Shown: positions 36,877 through 45,392 of the stretch, piece by piece
Layout of the letters: every line of letters starts with the position of its first letter
Position numbering within the stretch: position 1 is the stretch's first letter
Source of the DNA: Sphingomonas sp. Leaf21
GTDB taxonomy: Bacteria > Pseudomonadota > Alphaproteobacteria > Sphingomonadales > Sphingomonadaceae
Direction of reading: 5' to 3'
Assembly: GCF_916858675.1 (NCBI RefSeq)
Contig: NZ_CAKASM010000002.1
Location: 62,001 to 126,000 of the forward strand
Length of the DNA: 64,000 nt
Notes under the pieces: generated by a model
Databases searched by the model: none
Seen by the model: only the letters and a program-made list of their open reading frames with translations
Told to the model about the DNA's origin: nothing
Program-made: the position numbers and the translations under genes

Positions 36877-37002
36877 TCAGAACAGGTGGTGGACCAGCTT
36901 GGACGCACCCATCGCCATACCGCCCACGGCGACCCAGCTTGCCGTCGCGCCGAAAGCGAGGATGAGCAGGCGGTCGAACGGCGAAATGACATTTTGTTCC
37001 AT
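36877..37002 (-). CDS. Small membrane protein
   Basis: 41-residue protein MEQNVISPFDRLLILAFGAT followed by a hydrophobic helix (ASWVAVGGMAMGAS) and KLVHHLF. A good Shine-Dalgarno (GGAGAGGA) lies 10 bases before the ATG. Convergent with the GT2 gene and divergent from the PAP2 gene. I do not recognise a family. The strong ribosome binding site and single-helix layout support expression. The roughly 260 bases upstream of it hold no other gene that I can see. Confidence 0.55.
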   Translation of the reverse strand: MEQNVISPFDRLLILAFGATASWVAVGGMAMGASKLVHHLF

Positions 37003-37262
37003 GGTCGTGCAGTCCTCTCCAGCCGGTCTGTGTGCCGGTATGACGCATCTTTGCGACAATTATAGTTAATGCGCAAACCCGTTTTTCGAATGAGCATGAT
37101 CGATTATGTTCGCCAAGCCGATACCGGGGTTGCGAAACGCCTGTCCGGGGAACGGTGGGAGGGGGGCGGTTGCCCAATTCATCCCGCTTTGCCAGAAGCT
37201 TGGCGCGACCGGGGTCCGTTCGGGATCGTTGGTCGGCGAGTAACCGAACCGGGTGACGATAT

Positions 37263-37937
37263 TTGACCGAACGACTGCCTGAACGCCTCTCCGCCATGCC
37301 GCTGGCCCTGCGGGGGGCGGCGGCCGGGGCCGCGGCGCTGGCGATTCTGATGCTCGCGGGCCTGCTGGTCGATCGCTGGCCCTTCGCATGGGACCGGGCG
37401 ATTCTCACGGGGCTGCGCGCGCATTTCGCGTCGCGCGCCCTCATGCACGCGGCGGTCGACATCACCGCGCTGGGCAGCGTGCCGGTGCTGGTGATGATGG
37501 TCGGGGCGGCGGCCCTGCTGCTCGCGGCGCGCGGCTGGTGGCTGGTGGCGGGGGTCACGGTCGCATCGGGGATCAGCGGCGGTGCGGTCGTGACCCTGGT
37601 CAAGAACGGTGTGTCGCGCGCGCGGCCGGATCTCGTGCCGCACTGGGTCGACGTGTCCAATGCCAGCTTCCCCAGCGGCCATGCGGCGGGCAGCGCGATG
37701 GTCTATCTCACCCTGGCCGCGCTCGCGACCCAGTTGACCCGCCACCGCCGCGTCCGCCACGCGATCGTCGCGCTGGCGGTGCTGCTGGTCGGAGCCATCG
37801 GGGTCAGCCGGGTCTATCTGGGCGTCCACTGGCCATCCGACGTGGCGGCGGGATGGTGTTTCGGGACCCTCTGGGCGCTCGGCTGGTGGTGGGCCACGGC
37901 GGCGATGCGCGCGTCCTGGCCGAGCATGCGCGAATAG
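37263..37937 (+). CDS. PAP2-family membrane phosphatase
   Basis: 224-residue integral membrane phosphatase (phosphatidic acid phosphatase type 2). All three motifs are intact: KNGVSRARPD, PSGHAAGSAM (catalytic His) and SRVYLGVHWPSDVAAGW (His nucleophile). About six transmembrane helices. It may dephosphorylate undecaprenyl pyrophosphate or lipid phosphates in the periplasm, which would suit the nearby glycosyltransferase. The start is TTG at 37,263, or ATG at 37,296 giving MPLALRGAAAG. Confidence 0.88.
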   Translation: MTERLPERLSAMPLALRGAAAGAAALAILMLAGLLVDRWPFAWDRAILTGLRAHFASRALMHAAVDITALGSVPVLVMMVGAAALLLAARGWWLVAGVTVASGISGGAVVTLVKNGVSRARPDLVPHWVDVSNASFPSGHAAGSAMVYLTLAALATQLTRHRRVRHAIVALAVLLVGAIGVSRVYLGVHWPSDVAAGWCFGTLWALGWWWATAAMRASWPSMRE

Positions 37938-37940
37938 GCG

Positions 37941-38780
37941 TTACTGCCCCGCGCGGGCCAGCAGTGCCTGTGCCGCCTTCAGATGTGGGGCATCGACCAT
38001 CCGGCCATCGCGCTGCAACGCGCCCGCGCCGGGATTGGCGGCGAACAGATCGACGATCGCCTGCGCCCGCGCCAGTTCCTCGGGCGAGGGGGTGAAGGCG
38101 GCGTTGATGACCGGCACCTGCGACGGATGGATCGCCATCATGCCGGTAAAGCCATCGCGTCGCCCACGCGCGGCATAGGCGGCAAGCCCGTCGAGATCAC
38201 GGAAATCGGGATAGACCGTCTCGATCGCGGCGACCCCGGCGGCGTGCGCCCCGAACAGGGTCAGCGAGCGGGCGAGCTGATAGGGTGCGGTATAGCCGCC
38301 ATCCGTCTCGCGCGCGCTGGTCGCGCCGATCGCGGCGGGCAGGTCCTCGGCGCCCCAGGTCAGCCCGGCGAGCGGCACGCTCGACCCCGCATATTCGTGG
38401 AGGCGAAACAGCGCGGTCGGGGTTTCGGTGGCGATCGGCAGGATCGGCACATGCGCCACTCCGCGCGCCGCCAGCGCATGGAGGCTGACCAGCCCTTCCG
38501 CCTTGGGCAGGACGATGCCGTCGGGGCGGACGGGCAGCACCGCCGCCAGGTCGTCCGCCGCCAGCGGCCCGTCGACCGGGTTGATCCGCACGAACAGCGC
38601 GACGGCGCCATCGCGCGGCTGCGCCAGGAAGCGGGCGACATCGTCGCGCGCGCGCGGCTTGGCGTCGGGCGCGACGGCATCCTCGAGGTCGAGGATCAGC
38701 GCGTCGGCGCCGAGGGTCATCGCCTTGGCCATCCTGTCGGGCCGGTCGCCCGGCACGAACAGGAGCGAGCGCAGCCGCAC
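37941..38780 (-). CDS. CitE/HpcH-type CoA ester lyase
   Basis: 279-residue TIM-barrel aldolase/lyase of the CitE-like family (citrate lyase beta subunit, malyl-CoA lyase and relatives). Features: RSLLFVPGDRPDRMAKAM, ALILDLEDAVAPDAKPRARD (metal and CoA site), FVRINPVDGPLAADDL, ILPIATETPTALF (metal Glu) and TWGAEDLPAAIG, then GMMAIHPSQVPVINAAF. Alone, without CitD or CitF, it is probably a stand-alone thioesterase or lyase for (3S)-malyl- or citramalyl-CoA; substrate unproven. It starts 5 bases after the galE stop on the same strand. Confidence 0.87.
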   Translation of the reverse strand: MRLRSLLFVPGDRPDRMAKAMTLGADALILDLEDAVAPDAKPRARDDVARFLAQPRDGAVALFVRINPVDGPLAADDLAAVLPVRPDGIVLPKAEGLVSLHALAARGVAHVPILPIATETPTALFRLHEYAGSSVPLAGLTWGAEDLPAAIGATSARETDGGYTAPYQLARSLTLFGAHAAGVAAIETVYPDFRDLDGLAAYAARGRRDGFTGMMAIHPSQVPVINAAFTPSPEELARAQAIVDLFAANPGAGALQRDGRMVDAPHLKAAQALLARAGQ

Positions 38781-38785
38781 CGGGC

Positions 38786-39793
38786 TTAGCGCCCCATCTC
38801 GGCCAGCTTGCGTTCCCAGGCAAGCGCGTCGCGGACGATGCCGTCGAGATCGTCACGCTCGGGGCGCCAGGGCAGGGCGGCCAGGATCGCGCTGTTGTCC
38901 GCGACCAGCTCGGCGGGGTCGCCCGCGCGGCGACCTTCCATCCGGCGCTCGATCGTGTGGTTGGTTACCCGGTCGACCGCATCCAGCACTTCGAGCACCG
39001 AGAAGCCGCGACCATAGCCGCAATTGAGCGTGTGGCTCTCGCCCGGCTGGGCGATCAGCAGTTCGAGCGCGGCGACATGCGCGTCGGCGAGGTCGGAGAC
39101 GTGGATATAGTCGCGCACGCCGGTGCCGTCGCGGGTCGCGAAGTCGGTGCCATAGACACCGACCGCCTCGCGCTTGCCGATCGCCGCCTCGACCGCGATC
39201 TTGATCAGGTGGGTCGCGCCGACCGTCGACTGGCCCGAGCGCCCCTTGGGGTCCGCGCCCGCGACGTTGAAGTAACGCAGCGCGCAATAGTTGATCGCGT
39301 GCGCGGCGGCGACGTCCTTCAGCATGATCTCGGTCATCAGCTTGGACATGCCGTAAGGGTTGATCGGCGCCTTGGGATCGCCTTCGGCGACCGGCACCTT
39401 CTCGGGCGTGCCATAGGTGGCGGCGGTCGAGGAGAAGATGAAGTGCGGCACGCCCTCGGCCACCGCGCTTTCGATCAGCGCGCGGCTGGCGGCGGTGTTG
39501 TTGCGATAATATTTGAGCGGATCGCTGACCGACTCGGGGACGACGACCGAACCGGCGAAGTGCATGATCGCGCGGACGCGGTGGTCGCGGATCGCGGCGC
39601 GGACCTTGTCGTCATCGGCGACATTGGCGACGACCAGCGTCGCGCGCGGATCGACCGCCCAGTCGAAGCCGGTGACGAGATTGTCTAGCACGACGACCTC
39701 ATAGCCTGCGTCCAGCAGCGCGAGCACCGCATGGCTGCCGATATAGCCCGCTCCACCCGTCACCATCACCTTGCCGTCGATCGCCGCCATCAT
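38786..39793 (-). CDS. galE: UDP-glucose 4-epimerase
   Basis: 335-residue extended short-chain dehydrogenase interconverting UDP-glucose and UDP-galactose. NAD-binding VTGGAGYIGSHAVLALLDAG at the N-terminus, catalytic Ser in FSSTAATYGTPEKVP, the Tyr-x-x-x-Lys pair in NPYGMSKLMTEIM, YFNVAGADPKGRSG and the RDYIHVSDLADAHV block fit GalE. Supplies UDP-galactose for surface polysaccharides; with the phosphohexomutase elsewhere in the window it belongs to the sugar-nucleotide supply. Two adjacent ATG codons are possible starts. CitE-like gene downstream is probably cotranscribed. Confidence 0.94.
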   Translation of the reverse strand: MMAAIDGKVMVTGGAGYIGSHAVLALLDAGYEVVVLDNLVTGFDWAVDPRATLVVANVADDDKVRAAIRDHRVRAIMHFAGSVVVPESVSDPLKYYRNNTAASRALIESAVAEGVPHFIFSSTAATYGTPEKVPVAEGDPKAPINPYGMSKLMTEIMLKDVAAAHAINYCALRYFNVAGADPKGRSGQSTVGATHLIKIAVEAAIGKREAVGVYGTDFATRDGTGVRDYIHVSDLADAHVAALELLIAQPGESHTLNCGYGRGFSVLEVLDAVDRVTNHTIERRMEGRRAGDPAELVADNSAILAALPWRPERDDLDGIVRDALAWERKLAEMGR

Positions 39794-39869
39794 CTTTGTC
39801 CCGAACCCATGGATTGCCGTGGCCTAGCGCCTTCCTATCTAAGCATACAAGACGACGAGGAGATTTCGT

Positions 39870-40409
39870 GTGACTGAATATGTGACACTGGCAGGCGGTT
39901 GCTTTTGGTGCACCGAGGCGGTGTTCAAGGACGTGATCGGCGTCGAATCGATCGAAAGCGGCTATATCGGCGGTAACGTTCCCAACCCGACCTACAAGCA
40001 GGTATGCGGCGGTGACACCGGCCATGCCGAGGCGATCCGGATCGGTTTCGATCCCGAACAGCTCGCGCTCGACGATCTGCTCGACATTTATTTCGCGACG
40101 CATGACCCGACGCAGCTCAACCGTCAGGGCAACGACGTCGGGACCCAGTATCGCTCGGCGATGTTCCCGGCGGACGAACGCCAGGAGGCCGCGATGAGGG
40201 CCGCCGCCGATCGGGCGCAGGCCGGGTCGGACAAGCCGATCGTCACGACGATCGAGCCGATGGCGGAGTGGTATCCGGCGGAGGATTATCATCAGGATTA
40301 TTGGGAGACCTCCGGCCGGTCGAACCCCTATTGCATGGCGGTGATCCCGCCCAAACTGCAGAAGCTGCGCAAGAGCTTCGCCGCAAGGTCGAAGGCGGTG
40401 ACGGCGTAA
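39870..40409 (+). CDS. msrA: Peptide-methionine (S)-S-oxide reductase
   Basis: 179-residue repair enzyme reducing methionine sulphoxide. Catalytic Cys11 in AGGCFWCTEAVF; ESGYIGGNVPNPTYKQVCGG, HAEAIRIGFDP, FFxxHDPT-equivalent YFATHDPTQLNRQGNDVG and QYRSAMF are family blocks. AEDYHQDYW near the end is also conserved. The start is GTG with GACGAGGAGA upstream. No MsrB domain is fused. Confidence 0.95.
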   Translation: MTEYVTLAGGCFWCTEAVFKDVIGVESIESGYIGGNVPNPTYKQVCGGDTGHAEAIRIGFDPEQLALDDLLDIYFATHDPTQLNRQGNDVGTQYRSAMFPADERQEAAMRAAADRAQAGSDKPIVTTIEPMAEWYPAEDYHQDYWETSGRSNPYCMAVIPPKLQKLRKSFAARSKAVTA

Positions 40410-40456
40410 TCCCGGGCGTCGGGCGCGGCCCGGGGGCCACGCGACGAGCCGACCCG

Positions 40457-41398
40457 CTACCGGGTCGCCGCGCGTCGCAGCCGGTCGTTGATCGCTTCGC
40501 CGATTCCCTCGTTCGGGATCGGCGCCACCGCGAGGCGGGGGCGGTCGCCCGCATCGGCGCGGTGGAGCGCGTCGAACAGCCGCGCCGCCGCCTCGACCGT
40601 GTCGCCGCTGGCGGACAGCGTATCCTGCCCCGCGACCGCGCCGAAGCCGATCAGCCATTCGTCCTGGGCCGCGATCTCCGCGTTCAGTCTCAGGGGTTTG
40701 CGCGGTGCGTAATGGCTGGCGAGTTGGCCGGGTGCGGTGACGATCGCGGGGGCCTCGGGCCCCGACTCCATATCGCCAAGTACCGTCGCGAGCATCGCCG
40801 CGGTGACGGGGCCGGGACGCAGGATGGTCCGCCCGGCGACGATGCTGGACTCCAGCCCCGCCTCGGTCGCGCCGTCGTCGATGATCGGTACGGACGGGCC
40901 GAGGCTCGCGCGCACATGCGCGGCGCGGGTCGGGCTGATCCCGCCACTGGCATTGGCCGAGGGCGCGGCGAGCGGTCGTCCGCAAGTCGCCAGTAGCGTC
41001 TGCATCGCACGGTGGCGCGGTACGCGGATCGCCACCGTGTCGAGCCCCGCCGTGACCAGCGAGGCGATCCCCGATTCCGCCCGCACCGGCAGGACGAGCG
41101 TCAGTGGACCGGGCCAGAACGCCTCGGCCAGCGCCAGCGCGTCGGTGTCGAAGACGGCCAGCGCGCGTGCGGCCGTCAGGTCGGGGACATGGACGATCAG
41201 CGGGTTGAAGGACGGCCGCCCCTTCGCGGCGTAGATGCGCGCGACAGCGTCGGCGTCGGTGGCATCGGCGGCCAGGCCATAGACCGTCTCGGTCGGAACC
41301 GCGACGATCCCGCCCGAAAGGATCACGTCGGCGGCCGCGCGGATCGCGGCGGGGGAGAAGGCCAGGGTCGGATCGGGGTCGGGGAAGCGCATGGTCAC
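40457..41398 (-). CDS. tsaC: L-threonylcarbamoyladenylate synthase (Sua5/YrdC type)
   Basis: 313-residue enzyme making threonylcarbamoyl-AMP for the t6A37 modification of ANN-decoding tRNAs. YrdC domain at residues about 1-200: GGIVAVPTETVYGLAADA, YAAKGRPSFNPLIVHV, WPGPLTLVLP, TVAIRVPRH and LAAPSANASGGISPT. The additional C-terminal Sua5 domain (about 220-313, SHYAPRKPLRLNA) makes it the longer Sua5-like form. Divergent from the arylamine N-acetyltransferase gene. Confidence 0.93.
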   Translation of the reverse strand: MTMRFPDPDPTLAFSPAAIRAAADVILSGGIVAVPTETVYGLAADATDADAVARIYAAKGRPSFNPLIVHVPDLTAARALAVFDTDALALAEAFWPGPLTLVLPVRAESGIASLVTAGLDTVAIRVPRHRAMQTLLATCGRPLAAPSANASGGISPTRAAHVRASLGPSVPIIDDGATEAGLESSIVAGRTILRPGPVTAAMLATVLGDMESGPEAPAIVTAPGQLASHYAPRKPLRLNAEIAAQDEWLIGFGAVAGQDTLSASGDTVEAAARLFDALHRADAGDRPRLAVAPIPNEGIGEAINDRLRRAATR

Positions 41399-41491
41399 GC
41401 CGCGCTATATCCCGTCGCGCGCGGTGCGATAAGGGGGTGGGGTACGCGACCCCCTTCGACAATCGGCATCGGGCACCCTATCTGCGGGACC

Positions 41492-42310
41492 ATGTTCGAT
41501 CTTGACCTCTATCTTTCCCGTATCGCCCTGCCATCGCGCGTGACCGTCGATGCCGAGGGGCTGGGCCGACTGCAATGGGCGCACCGGCTGGCCATTCCGT
41601 TCGAGAATCTCGACGTGCGGCTCGGCCGTCCGATCGCGATCGACAGCGACGGCGTCTTCGCCAAGCTGGTGACCGCCAAGCGTGGGGGCTATTGCTTCGA
41701 GCAGAACCGGCTGTTCCTCGACGCGCTGGCGGCGCATGGTTTCGTCGCGCGGCCGCTGCTGGCGCGCGTCTGGCTGCGCGCCGGCGACGTGCCGCCGACC
41801 ACGCATACGCTCAGCCTTGTCCATCTGGACGGACAGGACTGGATCGCCGATGCCGGGTTCGGGGGCAGCTATTCGCCGCCCATGCCGCTGGTCGACGGGG
41901 CGGAGGCGACGGCGCCCGACGGCGCGGGCTTCCGGCTGGTCCGCGATGTCCAGCATGGCTGGATGCTGCTGCGCAACGGCCATCCGGGGCTTACCGATGG
42001 TCGCTCGGCGGGCGAGGGGTGGGAGCCGCAGTATAGCTTCACCACCGATCATGTCTGGGACGCCGACCTGGCGATGGGCAATCACTGGACCTCGACCGCC
42101 GGGGACAGCCGGTTCCGCCAGGCCAATATCGTCAGCATCATCCTGCCGCACGGCTTCGCCTCGCTGACCGACCGTCATTACCGGCGCCGTGTCGGGCAGG
42201 ACGAAACCAGCGCGACGTTGAGCGATCCGCGCGTCTACCGGATGCGGATGAGCCTGATGTTCGGGATCGACCTGACCGCCGACGAGACCGCCAGCCTGCT
42301 GGCCGAATAG
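41492..42310 (+). CDS. nat: Arylamine N-acetyltransferase
   Basis: 272-residue NAT using acetyl-CoA to acetylate aromatic amines and hydrazines. The cysteine-protease-like triad is complete: Cys68 in KRGGYCFEQNRLF, His105 in PTTHTLSLV and Asp120 in IADAGFGG. AIPFENLDVRLGRPI is the other conserved N-terminal block. Start at the ATG giving MFDLDLYLSRIALP. It is followed by about 240 bases without a gene before the convergent TonB-dependent receptor; a strong hairpin lies at the end of that gap. Confidence 0.93.
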   Translation: MFDLDLYLSRIALPSRVTVDAEGLGRLQWAHRLAIPFENLDVRLGRPIAIDSDGVFAKLVTAKRGGYCFEQNRLFLDALAAHGFVARPLLARVWLRAGDVPPTTHTLSLVHLDGQDWIADAGFGGSYSPPMPLVDGAEATAPDGAGFRLVRDVQHGWMLLRNGHPGLTDGRSAGEGWEPQYSFTTDHVWDADLAMGNHWTSTAGDSRFRQANIVSIILPHGFASLTDRHYRRRVGQDETSATLSDPRVYRMRMSLMFGIDLTADETASLLAE

Positions 42311-42515
42311 GCGGTCCGGCGCGTCACCCGTCGCGCCGGTGACGGGGGGTGGTCCGGGTTTGCCACTGGGGTTTCTGTCCCCGGTCAGCCTCTGCGTTCC
42401 GATCTGCGGGCCGTCGACCCGGTCGAGGTAGCATCGGGGTCCATGACCGGGCCCTCATGGACCCGGGGGCCGGTCGCCTTGTCGGCCCTCGGCTATCGTC
42501 CCTTTTGGTCGGACG

Positions 42516-42541
42516 GGGCGGGCCACCCTGATGGCCCGCCC
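42516..42541. terminator. Hairpin between nat and the TonB receptor gene
   Basis: Perfect 10-bp stem GGGCGGGCCA / TGGCCCGCCC around CCCTGA, 9 bases past the stop codon of the leftward receptor gene. There is no clear T-run on either strand, but position and stability suit a bidirectional terminator. The rest of the 239-base gap holds further GC-rich palindromes and no gene. Confidence 0.6.
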
Positions 42542-42549
42542 ATCCTGTC

Positions 42550-45300
42550 TCAGAAGCGGAAGCGGACGCCCGCCGACAACAGGCTCGCCTCCCACCGGAC
42601 GTCGCGCGGATAGCGCGGGTCCTTCACATAGCTGTGATAGGGCGTGCGCAGCAAATTGGTCGCATCGACGGTCAGCGTGACATTGTCGTTCAGATTATAG
42701 CTGGCCGACAGGTCGAGCCGCCCGACCGCCCCCGAATAGACGGTGGTGTAGACGCCCGGCGCGCCGAAGCCGTCCACGTTCGCGCTGCGATAGTTATAGG
42801 CCAGCCGCACGCTGGTCGGCCCCAGCTCGTACAGGCCGATGACGTTGAAGCTGTATTTGGACACGCCGGGCAGGGTGTTGGTGCCACCGGTGAAGTTGGC
42901 GGCGGAGGGCAGCACCTGCTCCCCCTCGATATAGGTGAAGTTGGCCTGCGCCCCCAGCCCGCGAAGCGCGCCCGGCAGGAAGTCGAAGAAGGTGGTGCCC
43001 GCCACCTCGATCCCCTTGATCGTGCCCGATCCGGCGTTGGACGGGCGATAGACCAGGATGTCGCCGAACGGCGCGACATTGACGATCTGCGGCAGCGAAT
43101 TGATGAAGCCGTTGATCTTGCGATAGAAGCCGGCGACCGACACCGACCCGGTGCGCGAGAAATAATATTCGAGCGAGGCGTCGTAATTGTCCGACCGGAT
43201 CGGCTGCAGGTTCGGATTGCCGCCATTGCCGGTGTAGGAGATGTTGCCCCCGACCGTACCCTGCGAGACGGTCAGCGTCGGGTTGATCTGGTTGAACCCC
43301 GGCCGCGACAGCGCCTGGGTCCGCGACAGGCGCAGTTTCAACCGGTCGGTGAAGTGCAACTGCGCGCTGATATTGGGCAGGATGTCGGCATATTGCGTCG
43401 AGGAGTTGATCGGCACCAGCACCGTGCCGCCCGCCGCCGTCGGAAGCTGATTGGTGCCGTTCAGCCGGTTGCGCGTCAGGATCACGCGCGCGCCGATCAC
43501 GCCGTCGACCGGGATGCCGATATCGAAGGCGTAATTGACCTGCGCATAGGTGGTGTAGACCTGCTCGCGCGCCTGGAAGGCGTTGAGCGGGTTGAGATTG
43601 GGCTGCTCGGGCGCCCAGGCGGCCTGGGTTCCGGCATCGGCGCCCGCACGGACCAGCGCGTCGCGGACATAGTCGCGCACATCGTTCAGCCGGTCGTTGA
43701 ACAGGAAGGAATTGGGCGCGTACCAGGATCGGAACTGCTGCACGTCGTCGCCGTGGAAGCCGGGTTCGATGACGCCGCCCTGCGCCACGGTCGGCACCCG
43801 GCTGATCGGGTCCTTCAGGCTGACCAGCGAGGCATAGCGGTCGCCATAGACCGAGCTGGCGTTGCGATCGCCATAGCGAAGCCCGAACAGGAATTTGGGG
43901 AATAGCGACGAGCCGGTGTCGATCGCGACATTGCCCTGCCACTGCCACTGGCTGCCGGTCGCGCGGTTCCGGTTCTCGATCAATCCGCGCATATAGAAGC
44001 TGTCGGGGTTGTTGAAGTCGACGCCGCTCGGCGTGAAGTTGACGCTGCCCTGGTCGTTGAGCTTGACCGACAGCGACAGCGGCGTCGCGACCTGGGTCTG
44101 GAACTGGCCCCAATTGTTGTCGACGATCGACTTCGTATAGGCCAGGTCGGTGGTGAAGACGGCGTTGCCCGTCTCCCATTTGGCGCCGACCGCGCCCTGA
44201 TAGGTGTCGGTGCGGCTGGTCCCGAACTCCTTGGACGGCCCGTTGACCAGGCCGAGATCGACGTCGAAGGATTGCAGCGTCGTGCCGTCCTGGGTCAGCA
44301 CCGCGTTGCGGATCGTCGGCGGATTGCCGCCATTGGGGTTGGACTGGATCGGCACGCCGAAAAAGTCGTTGGCGTTCTTGTTGCGATAGCCCTGATACAG
44401 GCCGTCGGCATAGATCATCAGATTGTCGGCGGGCTTCCACTGGAGCGAGCCGTTGACCGAGGGACGCTGGCGAGTGCCGCGACCGTAGAACAGGCCGATA
44501 TCCTGCGGGAAGGTGAAGTTGCGGCCGACCGAGGCGGGCAGCACCGCCTGCGCGGCGGGGACATTGTCCTGGAAACCCTGATAGCGGACCGAGTTGAGAT
44601 AGCGGGTCTGGGTGAAGGACACGTTGACCAGCGCGCCGATCTCTCCGATCCCGGTCTGCCACCGGTCGGTGACCAGCAGGCTGCCGATCGGGTCCACTTT
44701 CCGGGATTCCGAGTTGTAGACGGCGCGCGCCGCGCCAGCGATCTGGAAGCCCTTGAAGTCGAACGGGCGGCGCAGGCCGACATCGATCAGCCCGGCGATG
44801 CCGCCTTCGAGATTGTCGGCGGTCGTCGCCTTATAGACCTCGACCCGCGACAGCGCCTGGGCGGGGAAGTCGGCGATCGACACCGAGCGGCCGTCGGCGG
44901 TGAAGATTTCCCGACCCTGGACCGTGGTCTGGACATTGGGCAGGCCGCGGATCAGCACGCCGCCCGCTTCGTCGAGATAGCGGGTGACCTGTACGCCGGT
45001 GACGCGCGCGATCGCCTCCGCCGCGTTGTTGTCGGGGAATTTGCCGATATCCTCGGCGACCAGCGCGTCGACGATCGCATCCGAATTGCGCTTGATGTTC
45101 TGCGCGCTGCTCAGGCTCTGGCGGATGCCGGTGACGACGATGTCGGCGCTGCCCGGTGCCGTCTGGCCGACGGGCTGATCCCGATCCTGCGCGGGTTCGG
45201 CTTGGGGCGGCTGGCTCTGGGCGGTCGCGGGGGCGGCCAGTGCCAGGGTGGCGAGGATGGATGCCGAGGCCAAAAGGCCACCGATCGATGCGTGCTTCAT
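42550..45300 (-). CDS. TonB-dependent receptor (carbohydrate-type)
   Basis: 916-residue outer-membrane transporter. Signal peptide MKHASIGGLLASASILATLA ending ATAQ; TonB-box-like region and plug domain: IVVTGIRQSLSSAQNIKRNS, DIGKFPDNNAAEAIARVTGV, GVLIRGLPNVQTTVQGREIF and RVEVYKATTADNLEGGIAGL. These match the TIGR01782-type receptors of Xanthomonas, Caulobacter and sphingomonads that import oligosaccharides. The barrel ends in GVRFRF with terminal Phe. A GGAAACGTTTCC operator and a strong AAGGAGGGG Shine-Dalgarno precede it. It heads the uptake arm of the carbohydrate locus. Confidence 0.95.
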   Translation of the reverse strand: MKHASIGGLLASASILATLALAAPATAQSQPPQAEPAQDRDQPVGQTAPGSADIVVTGIRQSLSSAQNIKRNSDAIVDALVAEDIGKFPDNNAAEAIARVTGVQVTRYLDEAGGVLIRGLPNVQTTVQGREIFTADGRSVSIADFPAQALSRVEVYKATTADNLEGGIAGLIDVGLRRPFDFKGFQIAGAARAVYNSESRKVDPIGSLLVTDRWQTGIGEIGALVNVSFTQTRYLNSVRYQGFQDNVPAAQAVLPASVGRNFTFPQDIGLFYGRGTRQRPSVNGSLQWKPADNLMIYADGLYQGYRNKNANDFFGVPIQSNPNGGNPPTIRNAVLTQDGTTLQSFDVDLGLVNGPSKEFGTSRTDTYQGAVGAKWETGNAVFTTDLAYTKSIVDNNWGQFQTQVATPLSLSVKLNDQGSVNFTPSGVDFNNPDSFYMRGLIENRNRATGSQWQWQGNVAIDTGSSLFPKFLFGLRYGDRNASSVYGDRYASLVSLKDPISRVPTVAQGGVIEPGFHGDDVQQFRSWYAPNSFLFNDRLNDVRDYVRDALVRAGADAGTQAAWAPEQPNLNPLNAFQAREQVYTTYAQVNYAFDIGIPVDGVIGARVILTRNRLNGTNQLPTAAGGTVLVPINSSTQYADILPNISAQLHFTDRLKLRLSRTQALSRPGFNQINPTLTVSQGTVGGNISYTGNGGNPNLQPIRSDNYDASLEYYFSRTGSVSVAGFYRKINGFINSLPQIVNVAPFGDILVYRPSNAGSGTIKGIEVAGTTFFDFLPGALRGLGAQANFTYIEGEQVLPSAANFTGGTNTLPGVSKYSFNVIGLYELGPTSVRLAYNYRSANVDGFGAPGVYTTVYSGAVGRLDLSASYNLNDNVTLTVDATNLLRTPYHSYVKDPRYPRDVRWEASLLSAGVRFRF

Positions 45301-45324
45301 AAACCCCTCCTTCTATTTTTTGAT

Positions 45325-45336
45325 GGAAACGTTTCC
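45325..45336. promoter_or_regulatory. LacI-type operator before the TonB receptor
   Basis: Perfect 12-base palindrome GGAAACGTTTCC, 25 bases upstream of the receptor start. It shares the AAACGTT core with two other sites in this locus; the natural regulator is the LacI-family protein encoded at 51,629-52,684. Confidence 0.75.
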
Positions 45337-45392
45337 GGTCGTGTTCGAAATCCGGGCGCGCCGTGTTCGGCGTCACCCCGGAATCCGGTCGT

